64,000 nucleotides of DNA from Rhodanobacter soli (lineage in GTDB: Bacteria; Pseudomonadota; Gammaproteobacteria; Xanthomonadales; Rhodanobacteraceae): assembly GCF_040548735.1 (NCBI RefSeq), contig NZ_JBEPSD010000001.1:992001-1056000 (forward strand), in the 5' to 3' direction. Below the pieces are notes generated by a model, which was not told the origin of the DNA, made no database searches, and worked only from the letters and a program-made list of their open reading frames with translations. Made by a program: the position numbers and the translations under genes. Position 1 is the stretch's first letter, and every line of letters starts with the position of its first letter. Of this stretch, positions 37,640 to 47,163 are shown piece after piece.

Positions 37640-40189
37640 CTAGAACTCTTGCTTGAAGCGGATGCCGATCGTGCGCGGCTGGTTGAAACCGGTGTAGACC
37701 TGACCGTTCGGATATTGCGCTACGACACCGTGTGCCCCACAGACATCGACGCCGCACTCGGTGTACTTGTACTGCGCCGCGCGTTTGTCGAACGCATTGT
37801 TGACGTAAACGTCGGCCGACCAACTGCCTCTTTGCACGCCGGCGGACAGATCGACCGAATTGTAGGCAGGCAGGTCGCCGAGCAGTGCACGCTCGCTCAA
37901 GCGCAAGTCGGTCGTGCGCCTGCCGACATGGACCAGCGCCGCTTGGACGAACGCGTCGCTGCCACCCAGGTTGAAGCTGTAGTGCGCGATGAGGTTGCCT
38001 TTGAACTTGGGCGTTATCGGCAGCTGGGTTCCCTTCGGTGCGAGCGGCCCGGTCACGACGCTGCCGTCCTGCGGATTGAGCGAGCCGGCCGGGCAATCCG
38101 TGATCGGATGACCGCTGGCATCGGTGAACCCGCAATAGTTGGCGCTCAGCCTGGCGCGATACACCGCAAACCCCGCGGTCAGCTGCAGGTTGTACGTGGC
38201 CTGCCAGTTCAGTTGCGACTCCAGACCTTCGATACGCGCCGAGTTCGCGTTCTTGATTTCAGTCAGGCCGTTCGCGCCGAGGATCGGGAACTGGAAGTCG
38301 TTCCATGTCTCACGGAACACCGCGCCGTTGAACGACACCCGATTGCCCAGCCACGAAGTCTTCCAGCCCAGTTCTTCGTTGATCAGGAAATCGGCCTGAT
38401 ACGGCAACAGAGTGCCGCGCCGATTGACACCGCCGGGGCGGAAGCCCTCGGACCGGGTGGCGTAGATCATCTTGGTGTCGTTGATGTTCCACGTCAGGTT
38501 GTACTTGGTGAGATTCCCGCTTTCTTTCACTTTTTTGTTGAAGTCGGAACACGGCGCACCCATGAACGGCTCGGGCGACACGCAGGCCGCCTCACCCTGA
38601 CTCGACGAAAAACCTGCGGCGTAGCCGAAGAAGCCATACAGCTGATTGCTGGTGCGGTAATAGCGCTCGCCGACCGTGCCGGTGAGCACATCGGGAATGA
38701 AGTCCCAGGACAGTTCGCCGAACACGGCTTCGTCGCGGTCGTAGCGCATTTGCCGGGTCAACCAGATCGTGTCTTTCCAGCCGGTGACGGACAGCGCGTC
38801 GGCCAGGCCATCGACCTGGTAATCCTGCAGGATGTCGTGCTTCTGCTTCTGCCAAAACAAGCCCGTGACGAGGCGCAGCCGATCGTCCGCCGGTGAAACC
38901 AGACGCAATTCGTGACTGTTGTTGGTGTAGCGATCGCGGTCGCTGATGTGCTGCGAGGGATTGACCAGTGCGCCGTTGTTGTCATAGAAGGACGCCCCGG
39001 AACCGTACAAGCTGTCGTACCAGAACCCGTAATCGGTGTAGTCGGTCTGCTCTTCCTGATTGCGCTTGAGGTGCGCATAGGCGTAGGTCAGATCGAAATT
39101 GCCAATCTTGCCCTGTACGGTCAACGCGCCCTGCCACCAGCGGTCATTGACGCGTTCGGGATAGAAGTGGGTGACGGCCAGGTCGCCAACGACGGGATCG
39201 CTGGCAAAGTTGCCGTGTGAGCGCGTTTGCTGCCCCATCAGCATCGGAGTGATCGACCAGTTGTCGTTGAGATCGACTTTCAGCGCGGCCCGCGCGCCGC
39301 TGGTATTGACGTCGTTGTAATTGTCCCGGGCATGTCCGATGCACTGGGACGCCGAGGACGGCGAGGTCCCGCTCGGCGTGCAACCTGGGGCATTGCTGAT
39401 GGTGATGCCTGACGTGGGGAACGTGCGCGATCCGGCCTTGTTGTCGATGTAGCCGGCATCGTGTTCGCGCCAGCCCACCAGACGAATCGCGGCACTCGGG
39501 CTGATCGGCAGATTGAGCATGCCTTCGGCCGTATAGCCGATGCCGCCGTGCGCAACCGTATCCATGCCCAGGCTGTAACTCGCCGCGTAGCCGCTCGGAT
39601 CGGGCTTGTTGGTGATGATGCGCAAGGCACCCGCTTCGGCACTGGCGCCATACAGCGTGCCCTGCGGCCCGGCCAGCACCTCGATGCGGGCGATGTCGTA
39701 CATGTGGATGTCGAGCGGGCCCTGGATCGTGGTGACCGGCTGGTCGTCGAGATACACGCCCACGCTGGGCTGCGAGCCGGAGTGGTTGGTGTTGCCGCCG
39801 CTGGCCACGCCGCGCATGTAGATGCTGGCGAAGCCCGGGCCGGTGGCAATACCGCCGCCGCCCTGCTGGAAGGTGACGCTGGGCAGGTACTTCACGTAGT
39901 CGTTGAAGTTCTGCACGTGCAGCGCCTCGAGCTGGTCCGTCTCCAGCACGTTGATGCTGATCGGTACCTTCTGCAGGTTCTCGGTGCGTTTCTGCGCCGT
40001 CACGTTCACCACGCTCAGCGTCGTGGTCTTCGGTTTCGTTGCCGGTGTCGCGGGCGATGTTTCAGTCTGCCCGGCATCCTGCGCGAAAGCCGGCGCGGCC
40101 ATGGCCAGACAGATCGCTGCCGCCAGCGGCACCCTGGCCAACCTGACCCGTTGCAGCCCCATGCCCTTTTTGAATTTATTCGTGTGCAT
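37640..40189 (-). CDS. TonB-dependent outer-membrane receptor
   Basis: This 849-residue receptor has a signal peptide ('LAAAICLAMAAPAFAQ', cleavage near residue 36), then a short linker and a TonB-box-like stretch ('TTTLSVVNVTAQKR'). The plug follows ('VPISINVLETDQLEALHVQNFNDYVKYLPSV', 'IYMRGVASGG', 'DIARIEVLAGPQGTLYGASAEAGALRIIT'). A ~650-residue barrel ends in 'IGIRFKQEF', with the expected C-terminal Phe. The ATG at 40189 has GGAGG upstream. The 'T-A-Q-K-R-x-E-x-L-Q-x-V-P' plug start is common in xanthomonad and sphingomonad receptors for varied substrates. The ligand is unknown; it is co-oriented with, and 45 bases after, the TPR-sulfotransferase gene. Confidence 0.93.
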   Translation of the reverse strand: MHTNKFKKGMGLQRVRLARVPLAAAICLAMAAPAFAQDAGQTETSPATPATKPKTTTLSVVNVTAQKRTENLQKVPISINVLETDQLEALHVQNFNDYVKYLPSVTFQQGGGGIATGPGFASIYMRGVASGGNTNHSGSQPSVGVYLDDQPVTTIQGPLDIHMYDIARIEVLAGPQGTLYGASAEAGALRIITNKPDPSGYAASYSLGMDTVAHGGIGYTAEGMLNLPISPSAAIRLVGWREHDAGYIDNKAGSRTFPTSGITISNAPGCTPSGTSPSSASQCIGHARDNYNDVNTSGARAALKVDLNDNWSITPMLMGQQTRSHGNFASDPVVGDLAVTHFYPERVNDRWWQGALTVQGKIGNFDLTYAYAHLKRNQEEQTDYTDYGFWYDSLYGSGASFYDNNGALVNPSQHISDRDRYTNNSHELRLVSPADDRLRLVTGLFWQKQKHDILQDYQVDGLADALSVTGWKDTIWLTRQMRYDRDEAVFGELSWDFIPDVLTGTVGERYYRTSNQLYGFFGYAAGFSSSQGEAACVSPEPFMGAPCSDFNKKVKESGNLTKYNLTWNINDTKMIYATRSEGFRPGGVNRRGTLLPYQADFLINEELGWKTSWLGNRVSFNGAVFRETWNDFQFPILGANGLTEIKNANSARIEGLESQLNWQATYNLQLTAGFAVYRARLSANYCGFTDASGHPITDCPAGSLNPQDGSVVTGPLAPKGTQLPITPKFKGNLIAHYSFNLGGSDAFVQAALVHVGRRTTDLRLSERALLGDLPAYNSVDLSAGVQRGSWSADVYVNNAFDKRAAQYKYTECGVDVCGAHGVVAQYPNGQVYTGFNQPRTIGIRFKQEF

Positions 40190-40234
40190 ACGTCCTCCCC
40201 TCCCAAGTCGACGACAATCCATCGGTTGCAGCCA

Positions 40235-42331
40235 TTACTCCAATACCGGCACTTCCGGGTAGCTCTCCAGCACCGTCCCCAACGCCGACGCCAGAGGCCC
40301 CAACCATGTTTCGTAGTGGCGCCAGTGATCCACGCCTTCGCGGTAGATCGGCTGGCGCACCTGTTCCGAACTGGCCGTGCGTACCGGCCGCGGATTCCGG
40401 AAAAACTGCAGGCACGATGCCTCGAACGGCAGGCCGCAATACTCGAGCAGGCGACGCACTTCCCCTTCGGTATCGTCGACCATGCGCTCGTACACCACGC
40501 GGTGGATGCGCCCGGGCAGCACCGCATCGAAGTGCGCCATCAGCGCCACGTAGTCGCGGTAGTAGCGCCCCACGTCCCCAAGGTCGTAGCTGAAGCCCTG
40601 CCCGCGTGCGAAGTGTTGTTTGAAGGCCGAGAAGCCGCAGGCCAGCGGATGCCTGCGCGCATCGATGATCTTCGCGTTCGGCAGCATCAGGTGGATCAGG
40701 CCGAGGTGCATGAAGTTGTTCGGCATCTTGTCGATGAACAGCGGCGCCGTAGTCTTGCGCTGGATCCGTGTGTGCGCGAGGTAGCGCTCGCCGAGCGCAC
40801 GCAGGGCCTCGGCATCGAGTGCCGCCAGTGCGCCGTGATACGGCATGGCCTCGTCGGCGTCGCCCTGCAGGCGCAACAGGCGCGTGATCGAGGTGATTTC
40901 GGGCAGCTCCATCGTGCCTTCGACCTGGCTGTGGCTGGACAGGATCTGCTCGATCAGGGTGGAGCCGGCACGCGGCAGGCCGACGACGAAGATCGGATCA
41001 TGCGACGGGCTGCCGGCACCGGCGCGCGCGGCGAAGAAGTCGCGTGTGTAGTGCTCGCGGATGTAGCGCACCCGCGCGCTGGTGTCGTCGGCGCTGTAGT
41101 GCACCTGCGTACGCCGGATCGCATTGCCCCGCGCGTAATGCCGGAAGGACGGCTCGTACTCGCCGGCGTCTTCCAGCGCCTTGCCGACGGCGAACTCCAG
41201 GTGCAGGCGGTCGTCTTCGCCGAGATCCGCGCGCGCCAGCTGCGCGCGCATCGCGGCCAGCTCGTCGGCGCTGAAGCGGAAGGTCTTCAGGTTGGCCAGG
41301 CTCCACCAGACTTCGCCGAATGAGGGTTCAAGCTCCAGGCTGCGGCGATAGGCGGCGATGGCGCGCTCGGTGTGCCCGGCGGTTTTCAGCGCATGGCCGT
41401 AGCTCACCCACACTTTCGCATGGCGCGGGTAGTGTTCCAGCAGGTCGGCATAGATGCGGATGGCGGGCTCGTAGTCGCCGATCCGGCACAGCACCACCGC
41501 CTTGAGATTGCGGTTGCCCAGATGTCCCGGATCGGCCGCCAGCAGTTGTTCGATCTGGACCAGCGCCCGTTCCGGCTGGTTGCTGCGATACAGGACCAGC
41601 GCGTAGTTCTGGCGCGCCTCCTGGAAGCTGGGTGCCAGCTCCAGGCAGCGTTCCAGCAGGTGCAGGGCATCCTCGTTGCGGCCCAGCCGGGCAGCGACCT
41701 CGGCGAACATGCGGATCGCCGCCACGTCGGTCGGCGCTTGCTTCAGGTGCTCGCGCAACAAGGCTTCGGCCTCGGGGATGCGGTTCTCGACCAGGGCGAC
41801 GGCAGCCGTCAACAGGCGCGGATCGCGCGTGGAATGACGCACGTGGCTGGCGTAGGCCGCGTCCGCCGCATTCTGTTCGCCGGCCGCCATCAGATGGTCG
41901 CCAAGTGCACGCCAGGCTTGGGGCAAGTCGGGCTTCAGCGCCAACGCACGGTGCAACGCCTGGATCGCTTCCTGCCCGCGCCCGCAGCGGCCCAGCGCCA
42001 GCCCCAGCTCGAAATGGATCATGGCCCAGTTCGGCTGGGCCCGCGCCAGGGGAATGAGGATGTCGAGCGCGCCTTGCGCGTCTCCCTGCAGCGAGCGCGC
42101 GGCAGCCAGCAACTGCAGTGCGAGCGGATGACCGGCGGCCACCTGCAGAATTTCCTCGAGCTGTTCGACGGCCAGTACCGGGTCCCGCTCCAGCAGGCTT
42201 GCCGCGTGGGCCAGTGCCTGTTCCAGCGTACCGATGGCCGGCGCACCCGTCACGGCCGACCCCGCCGTGACAATGCTCCCTGCCCGTGCGGGTCGAGTCT
42301 CGCGCGGCAACACAGCCTGGGCACAGCGCAT
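40235..42331 (-). CDS. TPR-repeat sulfotransferase
   Basis: The protein has up to 698 residues. The N-terminal half is a series of tetratricopeptide repeats (for example 'WAMIHFELGLALGRCGRGQEAIQALHRALALKPD' and 'AKVWVSYGHALKTAGHTERAIAAYRRSLELEPS'). The C-terminal half is a sulfotransferase domain with the PAPS 5'-phosphosulfate loop 'FVVGLPRAGSTLIEQIL' and a 3'-phosphate region around 'IIDARRHPLACGFS'. It is likely cytosolic and would sulfate an unknown acceptor. The start is uncertain: the ATG at 42331 lacks a clear ribosome site and a start up to ~30 codons later is possible. Its pairing with a TonB receptor recurs in related bacteria. Confidence 0.85.
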   Translation of the reverse strand: MRCAQAVLPRETRPARAGSIVTAGSAVTGAPAIGTLEQALAHAASLLERDPVLAVEQLEEILQVAAGHPLALQLLAAARSLQGDAQGALDILIPLARAQPNWAMIHFELGLALGRCGRGQEAIQALHRALALKPDLPQAWRALGDHLMAAGEQNAADAAYASHVRHSTRDPRLLTAAVALVENRIPEAEALLREHLKQAPTDVAAIRMFAEVAARLGRNEDALHLLERCLELAPSFQEARQNYALVLYRSNQPERALVQIEQLLAADPGHLGNRNLKAVVLCRIGDYEPAIRIYADLLEHYPRHAKVWVSYGHALKTAGHTERAIAAYRRSLELEPSFGEVWWSLANLKTFRFSADELAAMRAQLARADLGEDDRLHLEFAVGKALEDAGEYEPSFRHYARGNAIRRTQVHYSADDTSARVRYIREHYTRDFFAARAGAGSPSHDPIFVVGLPRAGSTLIEQILSSHSQVEGTMELPEITSITRLLRLQGDADEAMPYHGALAALDAEALRALGERYLAHTRIQRKTTAPLFIDKMPNNFMHLGLIHLMLPNAKIIDARRHPLACGFSAFKQHFARGQGFSYDLGDVGRYYRDYVALMAHFDAVLPGRIHRVVYERMVDDTEGEVRRLLEYCGLPFEASCLQFFRNPRPVRTASSEQVRQPIYREGVDHWRHYETWLGPLASALGTVLESYPEVPVLE

Positions 42332-42528
42332 TGCATGGACGGCAGCAGCTCCTCACGGGTATCGCTGCAATCTACAACTGAACCCGGCCGGTAGATAGTA
42401 GGTGCCGGCAAACACGTCAGGCTTCGGCATCCCGCCCCATGGCAGGCCGGAACCGGTTGCCCACGGTTCAACGGAGGCGCTAGGCTGGATCGGGCAAACA
42501 CTGCTGCGGGCGAGACGGCAGGCGGGAC

Positions 42529-43659
42529 ATGGAAGCTCCGGAAGACGACTGCCCGCCGCGCCCATCCATCCGGGGACCGCACCTGCTCATGCCTGACGAC
42601 ACCATGGTCGAGGAACTCAACCGCGCACACGCCCTGCCCGCCCGCTACTACGCCGGCGACGCGATGCTGGCGATGGAACAGCGCGCGGTATTCGCGCGCA
42701 GCTGGCAGCTGGTGGCCCACCAGGAGCAACTGGCCGAGCCGGGCGATCATGCCGTCGGGCAGATCGCCGGGGTGCCCATCCTGCTGGTCCGCGGCGCGGA
42801 CGGCGTGCTGCGCGCCTTCCCCAACGTCTGCCGCCACCGCGCGGGGCCGCTGGCGCTGTGCGACGGCAAGGGCGCGCGTGCCCTGCACTGCAAGTACCAC
42901 GGCTGGACCTACACCCTCGAAGGTCAGCTGCGCAGTGCGCCGGAAATGCAGGACGCCTGCGATTTCAAGGTCGAGGACATCCGCCTGCCGCCCCTGCACG
43001 TGCGCGAATGGCAGGGCCTAGTGTTCGTGGCGCTGGCGCAGGATGTGCCGCCGTTCGACGAGGTCTATGCCGGGATCGCCGAGCGCATCGCGCCGATCGA
43101 CCTGTCGGCCATGCGCTACCTGCGCCGCGACAACTACGACATCGACTGCAACTGGAAGGTCTACGTCGACAATTTCCTCGAGGGCTACCACCTGCCACAC
43201 GTGCACCCGGGCCTGTCACGGGTGCTCGACTACCGCGCCTACGACACTGAGTTGTTCGCGTGGCATTCGCTGCAATCCTCGCCGCTGCGCGACAGCACCG
43301 AGCTCTACGGTGACGGCCAGGCGTTCTACTACTTCATCTATCCCAACGTGATGCTCAACATCATGCCCGGACGGCTGCAGACCAACCGCATCCTGCCGCT
43401 GGGACCGGACCGCTGCCGCATCGTGTTCGACTATTACTACGCACAAGACGAAGGCGCCCAGTCACGCATCGCCGCCGACCAGGCCTTCAGCGACGAAGTG
43501 CAGAACGAGGACATCGCGATCTGCGAAGCGGTGCAGAAGGGGCTGGCGTCCGGCTTCTACGTTCCCGGCCGGTTGAATCCGAAACGCGAGGGCGGCGTCT
43601 GGCATTTCCAGAACCTGCTGCGCGCGGCCTATGCCGGCCCCGCCGGCGAATCCGCGTGA
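42529..43659 (+). CDS. Rieske-type ring-hydroxylating/N-demethylating oxygenase, alpha subunit
   Basis: The protein has 376 residues from 42529. The Rieske [2Fe-2S] ligands are in 'NVCRHRAGP' and 'CKYHGWTY' (C-x-H ... C-x2-H), within residues ~95-130. The mononuclear iron site is in 'NWKVYVDNFLEGYHLPHVHPGL', with the bridging Asp and two His. The short 'CRHRAG...CKYHGW' form resembles the choline monooxygenase/GbcA/Stc2 group that acts on quaternary ammonium compounds. No reductase gene is adjacent, so electrons must come from elsewhere. It is divergent from the sulfotransferase gene (197-base gap) and 57 bases before a permease gene. Later in-frame ATGs (42589, 42604) are possible starts. 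Confidence 0.85.
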   Translation: MEAPEDDCPPRPSIRGPHLLMPDDTMVEELNRAHALPARYYAGDAMLAMEQRAVFARSWQLVAHQEQLAEPGDHAVGQIAGVPILLVRGADGVLRAFPNVCRHRAGPLALCDGKGARALHCKYHGWTYTLEGQLRSAPEMQDACDFKVEDIRLPPLHVREWQGLVFVALAQDVPPFDEVYAGIAERIAPIDLSAMRYLRRDNYDIDCNWKVYVDNFLEGYHLPHVHPGLSRVLDYRAYDTELFAWHSLQSSPLRDSTELYGDGQAFYYFIYPNVMLNIMPGRLQTNRILPLGPDRCRIVFDYYYAQDEGAQSRIAADQAFSDEVQNEDIAICEAVQKGLASGFYVPGRLNPKREGGVWHFQNLLRAAYAGPAGESA

Positions 43660-43716
43660 GCATGCGCCGTTCCTGCCCTCCGCTCTTCTCGAACTGAACT
43701 CCAGGCAGAAGCCGAC

Positions 43717-45039
43717 ATGCGCAACGGCAACAAGATCGGCTTCTGGACCTGCACCGCGCTGGTCGTGGGCAACGTCATCGGCATGGGCATCTTCGTGCTG
43801 CCGGCGTCGCTGGCGCCGTTCGGATTCAATGCCCTGATCGGCTGGGTCATCGTGCTGGCCGGCTGCCTGGTGCTGGCCCGGGTGTTCTCGCATCTGGCCC
43901 GCGCCCTGCCCGACGCCGGCGGCCCGTACGGCTACATCCGCCATACGCTGGGCGAACTGCCGGCGTACATGGCGTTGTGGGCCTACTGGGTGTCGATGTG
44001 GCTGACCAATGCCGCACTCGCCACCGGCGTGGTCGGTTACATGACGGTGGTATTCCCGCCGCTGGGCGCGATCCAGCCGGTGCTGTTCGCGCTGTGCCTG
44101 CTGTGGTCGGTGGTGGTGGTCAACCTGTTCGGCGTGCGCACCGGCGGCGGCGTGCAGATCGTCACCACCGCACTGAAGCTGCTGCCGATGCTGGCGATCG
44201 CGCTGCTCGGCGGCTGGCTGCTGCTGACCTCGCCGGCAAGCTATACCGCGCAGTTACCGACGACACCGCTGACTTTGCACGACGTCATGGCCGCTTCCAC
44301 TATCGCCCTGTTCGCGATGCTCGGCATCGAATCGGCGAGCGTGCCGGCGGCGCGGGTGGACGACCCCGGACGCACGATTCCGCGCTCGACCATGACCGGC
44401 ACCGTGCTCACCGCGATCATCTACATCATCGTTTCCACCGTGCCGCTGCTGCTGATCCGGCAGCAGGAGCTGGCCGAGGCAAGCGCGCCGTTCGCGCTGC
44501 TGATGGACCGCTTCGCCGTCGCCGGTTCCGGGCGCTGGCTGGCGCTGTTCGTGGTGATCAGCGGGCTGGGCGCGCTCAACGGCTGGACCCTGCTCGCCGG
44601 CGAACTGACCCGCACGATGGCCGTCAACGGCGTGCTGCCGGCGGTGCTGGCGCGCAACAACCGTTACGGTGCACCGGTGGTGGCGCTGCTGGTGATCGGC
44701 GCGCTCGCCTCGGCGATGGTCTGGATGAGCTACAGCAAATCGCTGGTGTCGGCGTTCACCTTCCTCACCCGAGTGGTGACCGCCGCCAACCTGCCGCTCT
44801 ACCTGTGCTGCGCACTCGCGCTGATCGTGCTGTGGTGGCGGCGCAGCGCAACGTGCGCCACGCGCCGGGTGCTGCTGGTCGCGGTCACCTGCGTGGCGTT
44901 CGTGGTGTTCGCCTTCGTCGGCATCGGCCACGAACCGTTCCTGTATGCGCTGGGACTGATCGCGGCAGGATTGCCGCTATATGTGTCCATGCGCCTGTTC
45001 CGCAGGAGCGCGCCGCCCGTCGAGGTCATCCCGGAATGA
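43717..45039 (+). CDS. APC-superfamily amino acid/amine permease
   Basis: The 440-residue protein has about twelve TM segments. The APC hallmark is in TM1, 'LVVGNVIGMGIFVLPASLAPFG' (residues ~14-35), with G-x-G unwinding. The TM6 region is 'TIALFAMLGIESASVPAARV', and 'ALNGWTLLAGELTRTMAVNGVLP' is in TM8 and its loop. It most resembles the AdiC/CadB/PotE antiporter branch. The context (a Rieske oxygenase before it and a methylamine-dehydrogenase-like flavoprotein after it, overlapping in ATGA) suggests it imports the substrate of those enzymes. The actual substrate is not evident. Confidence 0.88.
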   Translation: MRNGNKIGFWTCTALVVGNVIGMGIFVLPASLAPFGFNALIGWVIVLAGCLVLARVFSHLARALPDAGGPYGYIRHTLGELPAYMALWAYWVSMWLTNAALATGVVGYMTVVFPPLGAIQPVLFALCLLWSVVVVNLFGVRTGGGVQIVTTALKLLPMLAIALLGGWLLLTSPASYTAQLPTTPLTLHDVMAASTIALFAMLGIESASVPAARVDDPGRTIPRSTMTGTVLTAIIYIIVSTVPLLLIRQQELAEASAPFALLMDRFAVAGSGRWLALFVVISGLGALNGWTLLAGELTRTMAVNGVLPAVLARNNRYGAPVVALLVIGALASAMVWMSYSKSLVSAFTFLTRVVTAANLPLYLCCALALIVLWWRRSATCATRRVLLVAVTCVAFVVFAFVGIGHEPFLYALGLIAAGLPLYVSMRLFRRSAPPVEVIPE

Positions 45040-47135
45040 GAGATCCGCGCTACGACATCCTGTTCACCCCGCTCAAGATCGGCCCGGTCACCGCGAAGAA
45101 CCGCTTCTTCCAGGTGCCGCACTGCAATGGCATGGGCCATGCGATGCCGCTGGCGCATGCGGCAATGCGCGAGACCAAGGCCGAGGGCGGCTGGGCGGTG
45201 GTCTCCACCGAGGAGTGCGAGATCCATCCCAGCGGCGACCTCACGCCCTACGTCGAGGCGCGGCTGTGGGACGACCGCGACATCCCAGCACTGGCGCTGA
45301 TGTGCGACAAGGTGCACGCGCACGGCGCGCTGGCCGCGCTGGAGTTGACCCACAACGGCCCCACCGCGTCGAACCTGTATTCGCGCGAGGTGCTGCTGGC
45401 GCCGTCGCACCAGCCGTCCAAATACGGCTACCCGTCGCAGGCGCGTGCGATGACCCTGCACGACATCCGCGAGTACCGGCGCTGGCATCGCGAGGCGGCG
45501 ATCCGCGGCAAGCGCGCGGGCATGGACATCATCTACGTCTACGCGGCGCACGACCTGTCGCTGGCGATGCACTTCCTGCAGCGCCGGCGCAACCAGCGCA
45601 GCGACGAATACGGCGGCTCGCTGGAGAACCGCGTGCGCCTGCTGCGCGAGGTGCTGGAGGACACCAGGGACGCGGTCGGCGACACCTGCGCCGTGGCGCT
45701 GCGCTTCGCCACCGAGGAACTGCTCGGTCCCGGCGGCGTGGAGCTGGCCGAGGCGAGGGAGATCGTGGGCATGCTGGCCGAGCTGCCCGACCTGTGGGAC
45801 GTGAATCTTGCCGCCTGGTACAACGACTCGGTGCCCTCGCGCTTCGCCGGCGAAGGCGCGCAGGAACCCTTCATCGACTTCGTCAAGAAGACCACCACGA
45901 AGCCGGTGGTGGGTGTGGGCCGCTTCACCTCGCCGGACACGATGGTGTCGCAGCTCAAGCGCGGCGTGCTCGACATGATCGGCTGCGCGCGCCCGTCGAT
46001 CGCGGATCCCTTTCTGCCGCGCAAGATCGAGGAAGGCCGCATCGACGACATCCGCGAATGCATCGGCTGCAACATCTGCGTCTCCGGCGACATGACCATC
46101 TCGCCGATCCGCTGCACGCAGAACCCGACCATGGGCGAGGAGTGGCGCAAGGGCTGGCATCCGGAACGCATTGCGCCAAAGCGCTCTCCCAGTCGCGTGC
46201 TGGTGGTCGGCGCCGGGCCGGCCGGACTGGAGGCCGCGCGCGCGCTCGGTCAGCGCGGCTACGAAGTGAGTCTGGCCGAGGCGCGCAAGGAACTCGGTGG
46301 CCGCGTCACCCGCGAGGCGCGCCTGCCCGGCCTGGCCGAATGGGCGCGCGTGCGCGACTGGCGCGTCGGCCAGATCCACAAGCTCGCGAATATAGCCGTC
46401 TATCTCGATTCGGCCTTGAGCGCGCAGGACGTACTCGACTTCGGCGCCGAACACGTGGTGCTGGCCACCGGCTGCCACTGGCGCCGCGACGGCTACGGCC
46501 GCAGCCATGGCTTCGCCATTCCCGGCTTCGCCAACAATCCCCGCGTATTCACGCCTGACGATTTGATGGACGGCCGCCTGCCGGAAGGCCGCGTGGTGGT
46601 GTTCGACGACGACGGCTTCTACTACGGCAGCGTCGCGGCCGAACTGCTGCGCTTGCGCGGCTGCGAAGTGATCCACCTGACCCCGGACGACGGCATCGCG
46701 CCGTGGAGCCTGCACACGCTCGACTACCGGCACATCCGCAAACGGATGGCCGAACTCGGCATCGAGGCGATGGTGTCGCAGGACATCATCGGCTACGACG
46801 GCACCACGCTGGCCGTCGAGGACGTCTGGACCCATCGGCGCCGCGAGCTGGGCTGCGACGCGGTGGTCGCGGTGACCGCCCGCGTACCCGACGACGCGCT
46901 GTACCAGGAGCTGCTGCGGCGCGAAGCGGAATGGTCCGCCGCCGGCGTGCGATCGTTGCGTTGCATCGGCGACGCCGAGGCGCCCGGACTGATCGCGCAC
47001 GCGGTCTACGCCGGCCATCGCTACGCCCGCGAACTGGAGGAACCTGCCTCCGGCGAGGTCGCGTTCAAGCGGCATTTTCATACCGCGCACGCCGATGACC
47101 TGCGGCGCGAGCCGCAGGCGCGGGAACCTTCCTGA
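45036..47135 (+). CDS. Trimethylamine-dehydrogenase-like FMN / Fe-S / FAD oxidoreductase
   Basis: The 699-residue protein has an N-terminal Old Yellow Enzyme barrel ('FTPLKIGPVTAKNRFFQVPHCNG', 'SDEYGGSLENRVRLLREVLEDTRDAVG'). The 4Fe-4S cluster segment is 'CIGCNICVSGD...RCTQNP' (C-x2-C-x2-C-x11-C). An FAD/ADP-type dinucleotide domain follows ('RVLVVGAGPAGLEAARALGQRGYEV'). 'CTQNP...GEEWRKGWHPE' is close to trimethylamine and dimethylamine dehydrogenases and to the DgcA/StcD demethylases. It probably oxidatively demethylates an N-methylated compound made by the Rieske enzyme. The start is set by the ATGA overlap with the permease gene. Confidence 0.9.
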   Translation: MRDPRYDILFTPLKIGPVTAKNRFFQVPHCNGMGHAMPLAHAAMRETKAEGGWAVVSTEECEIHPSGDLTPYVEARLWDDRDIPALALMCDKVHAHGALAALELTHNGPTASNLYSREVLLAPSHQPSKYGYPSQARAMTLHDIREYRRWHREAAIRGKRAGMDIIYVYAAHDLSLAMHFLQRRRNQRSDEYGGSLENRVRLLREVLEDTRDAVGDTCAVALRFATEELLGPGGVELAEAREIVGMLAELPDLWDVNLAAWYNDSVPSRFAGEGAQEPFIDFVKKTTTKPVVGVGRFTSPDTMVSQLKRGVLDMIGCARPSIADPFLPRKIEEGRIDDIRECIGCNICVSGDMTISPIRCTQNPTMGEEWRKGWHPERIAPKRSPSRVLVVGAGPAGLEAARALGQRGYEVSLAEARKELGGRVTREARLPGLAEWARVRDWRVGQIHKLANIAVYLDSALSAQDVLDFGAEHVVLATGCHWRRDGYGRSHGFAIPGFANNPRVFTPDDLMDGRLPEGRVVVFDDDGFYYGSVAAELLRLRGCEVIHLTPDDGIAPWSLHTLDYRHIRKRMAELGIEAMVSQDIIGYDGTTLAVEDVWTHRRRELGCDAVVAVTARVPDDALYQELLRREAEWSAAGVRSLRCIGDAEAPGLIAHAVYAGHRYARELEEPASGEVAFKRHFHTAHADDLRREPQAREPS

Positions 47136-47163
47136 AAACCGGTACGACCGTCGGCGGACGCGA

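Noticed and set aside
41325..41342. GGTTCAAGCTCC, resembling a tRNA T-loop
   Set aside because: It lies inside the TPR-sulfotransferase coding sequence and no cloverleaf can be built around it.
44799..47090. A 763-codon open frame antisense to the TMADH-like gene
   Set aside because: It is antisense to a protein with all its cofactor motifs; the product is His/Arg/Ala-rich without any domain.
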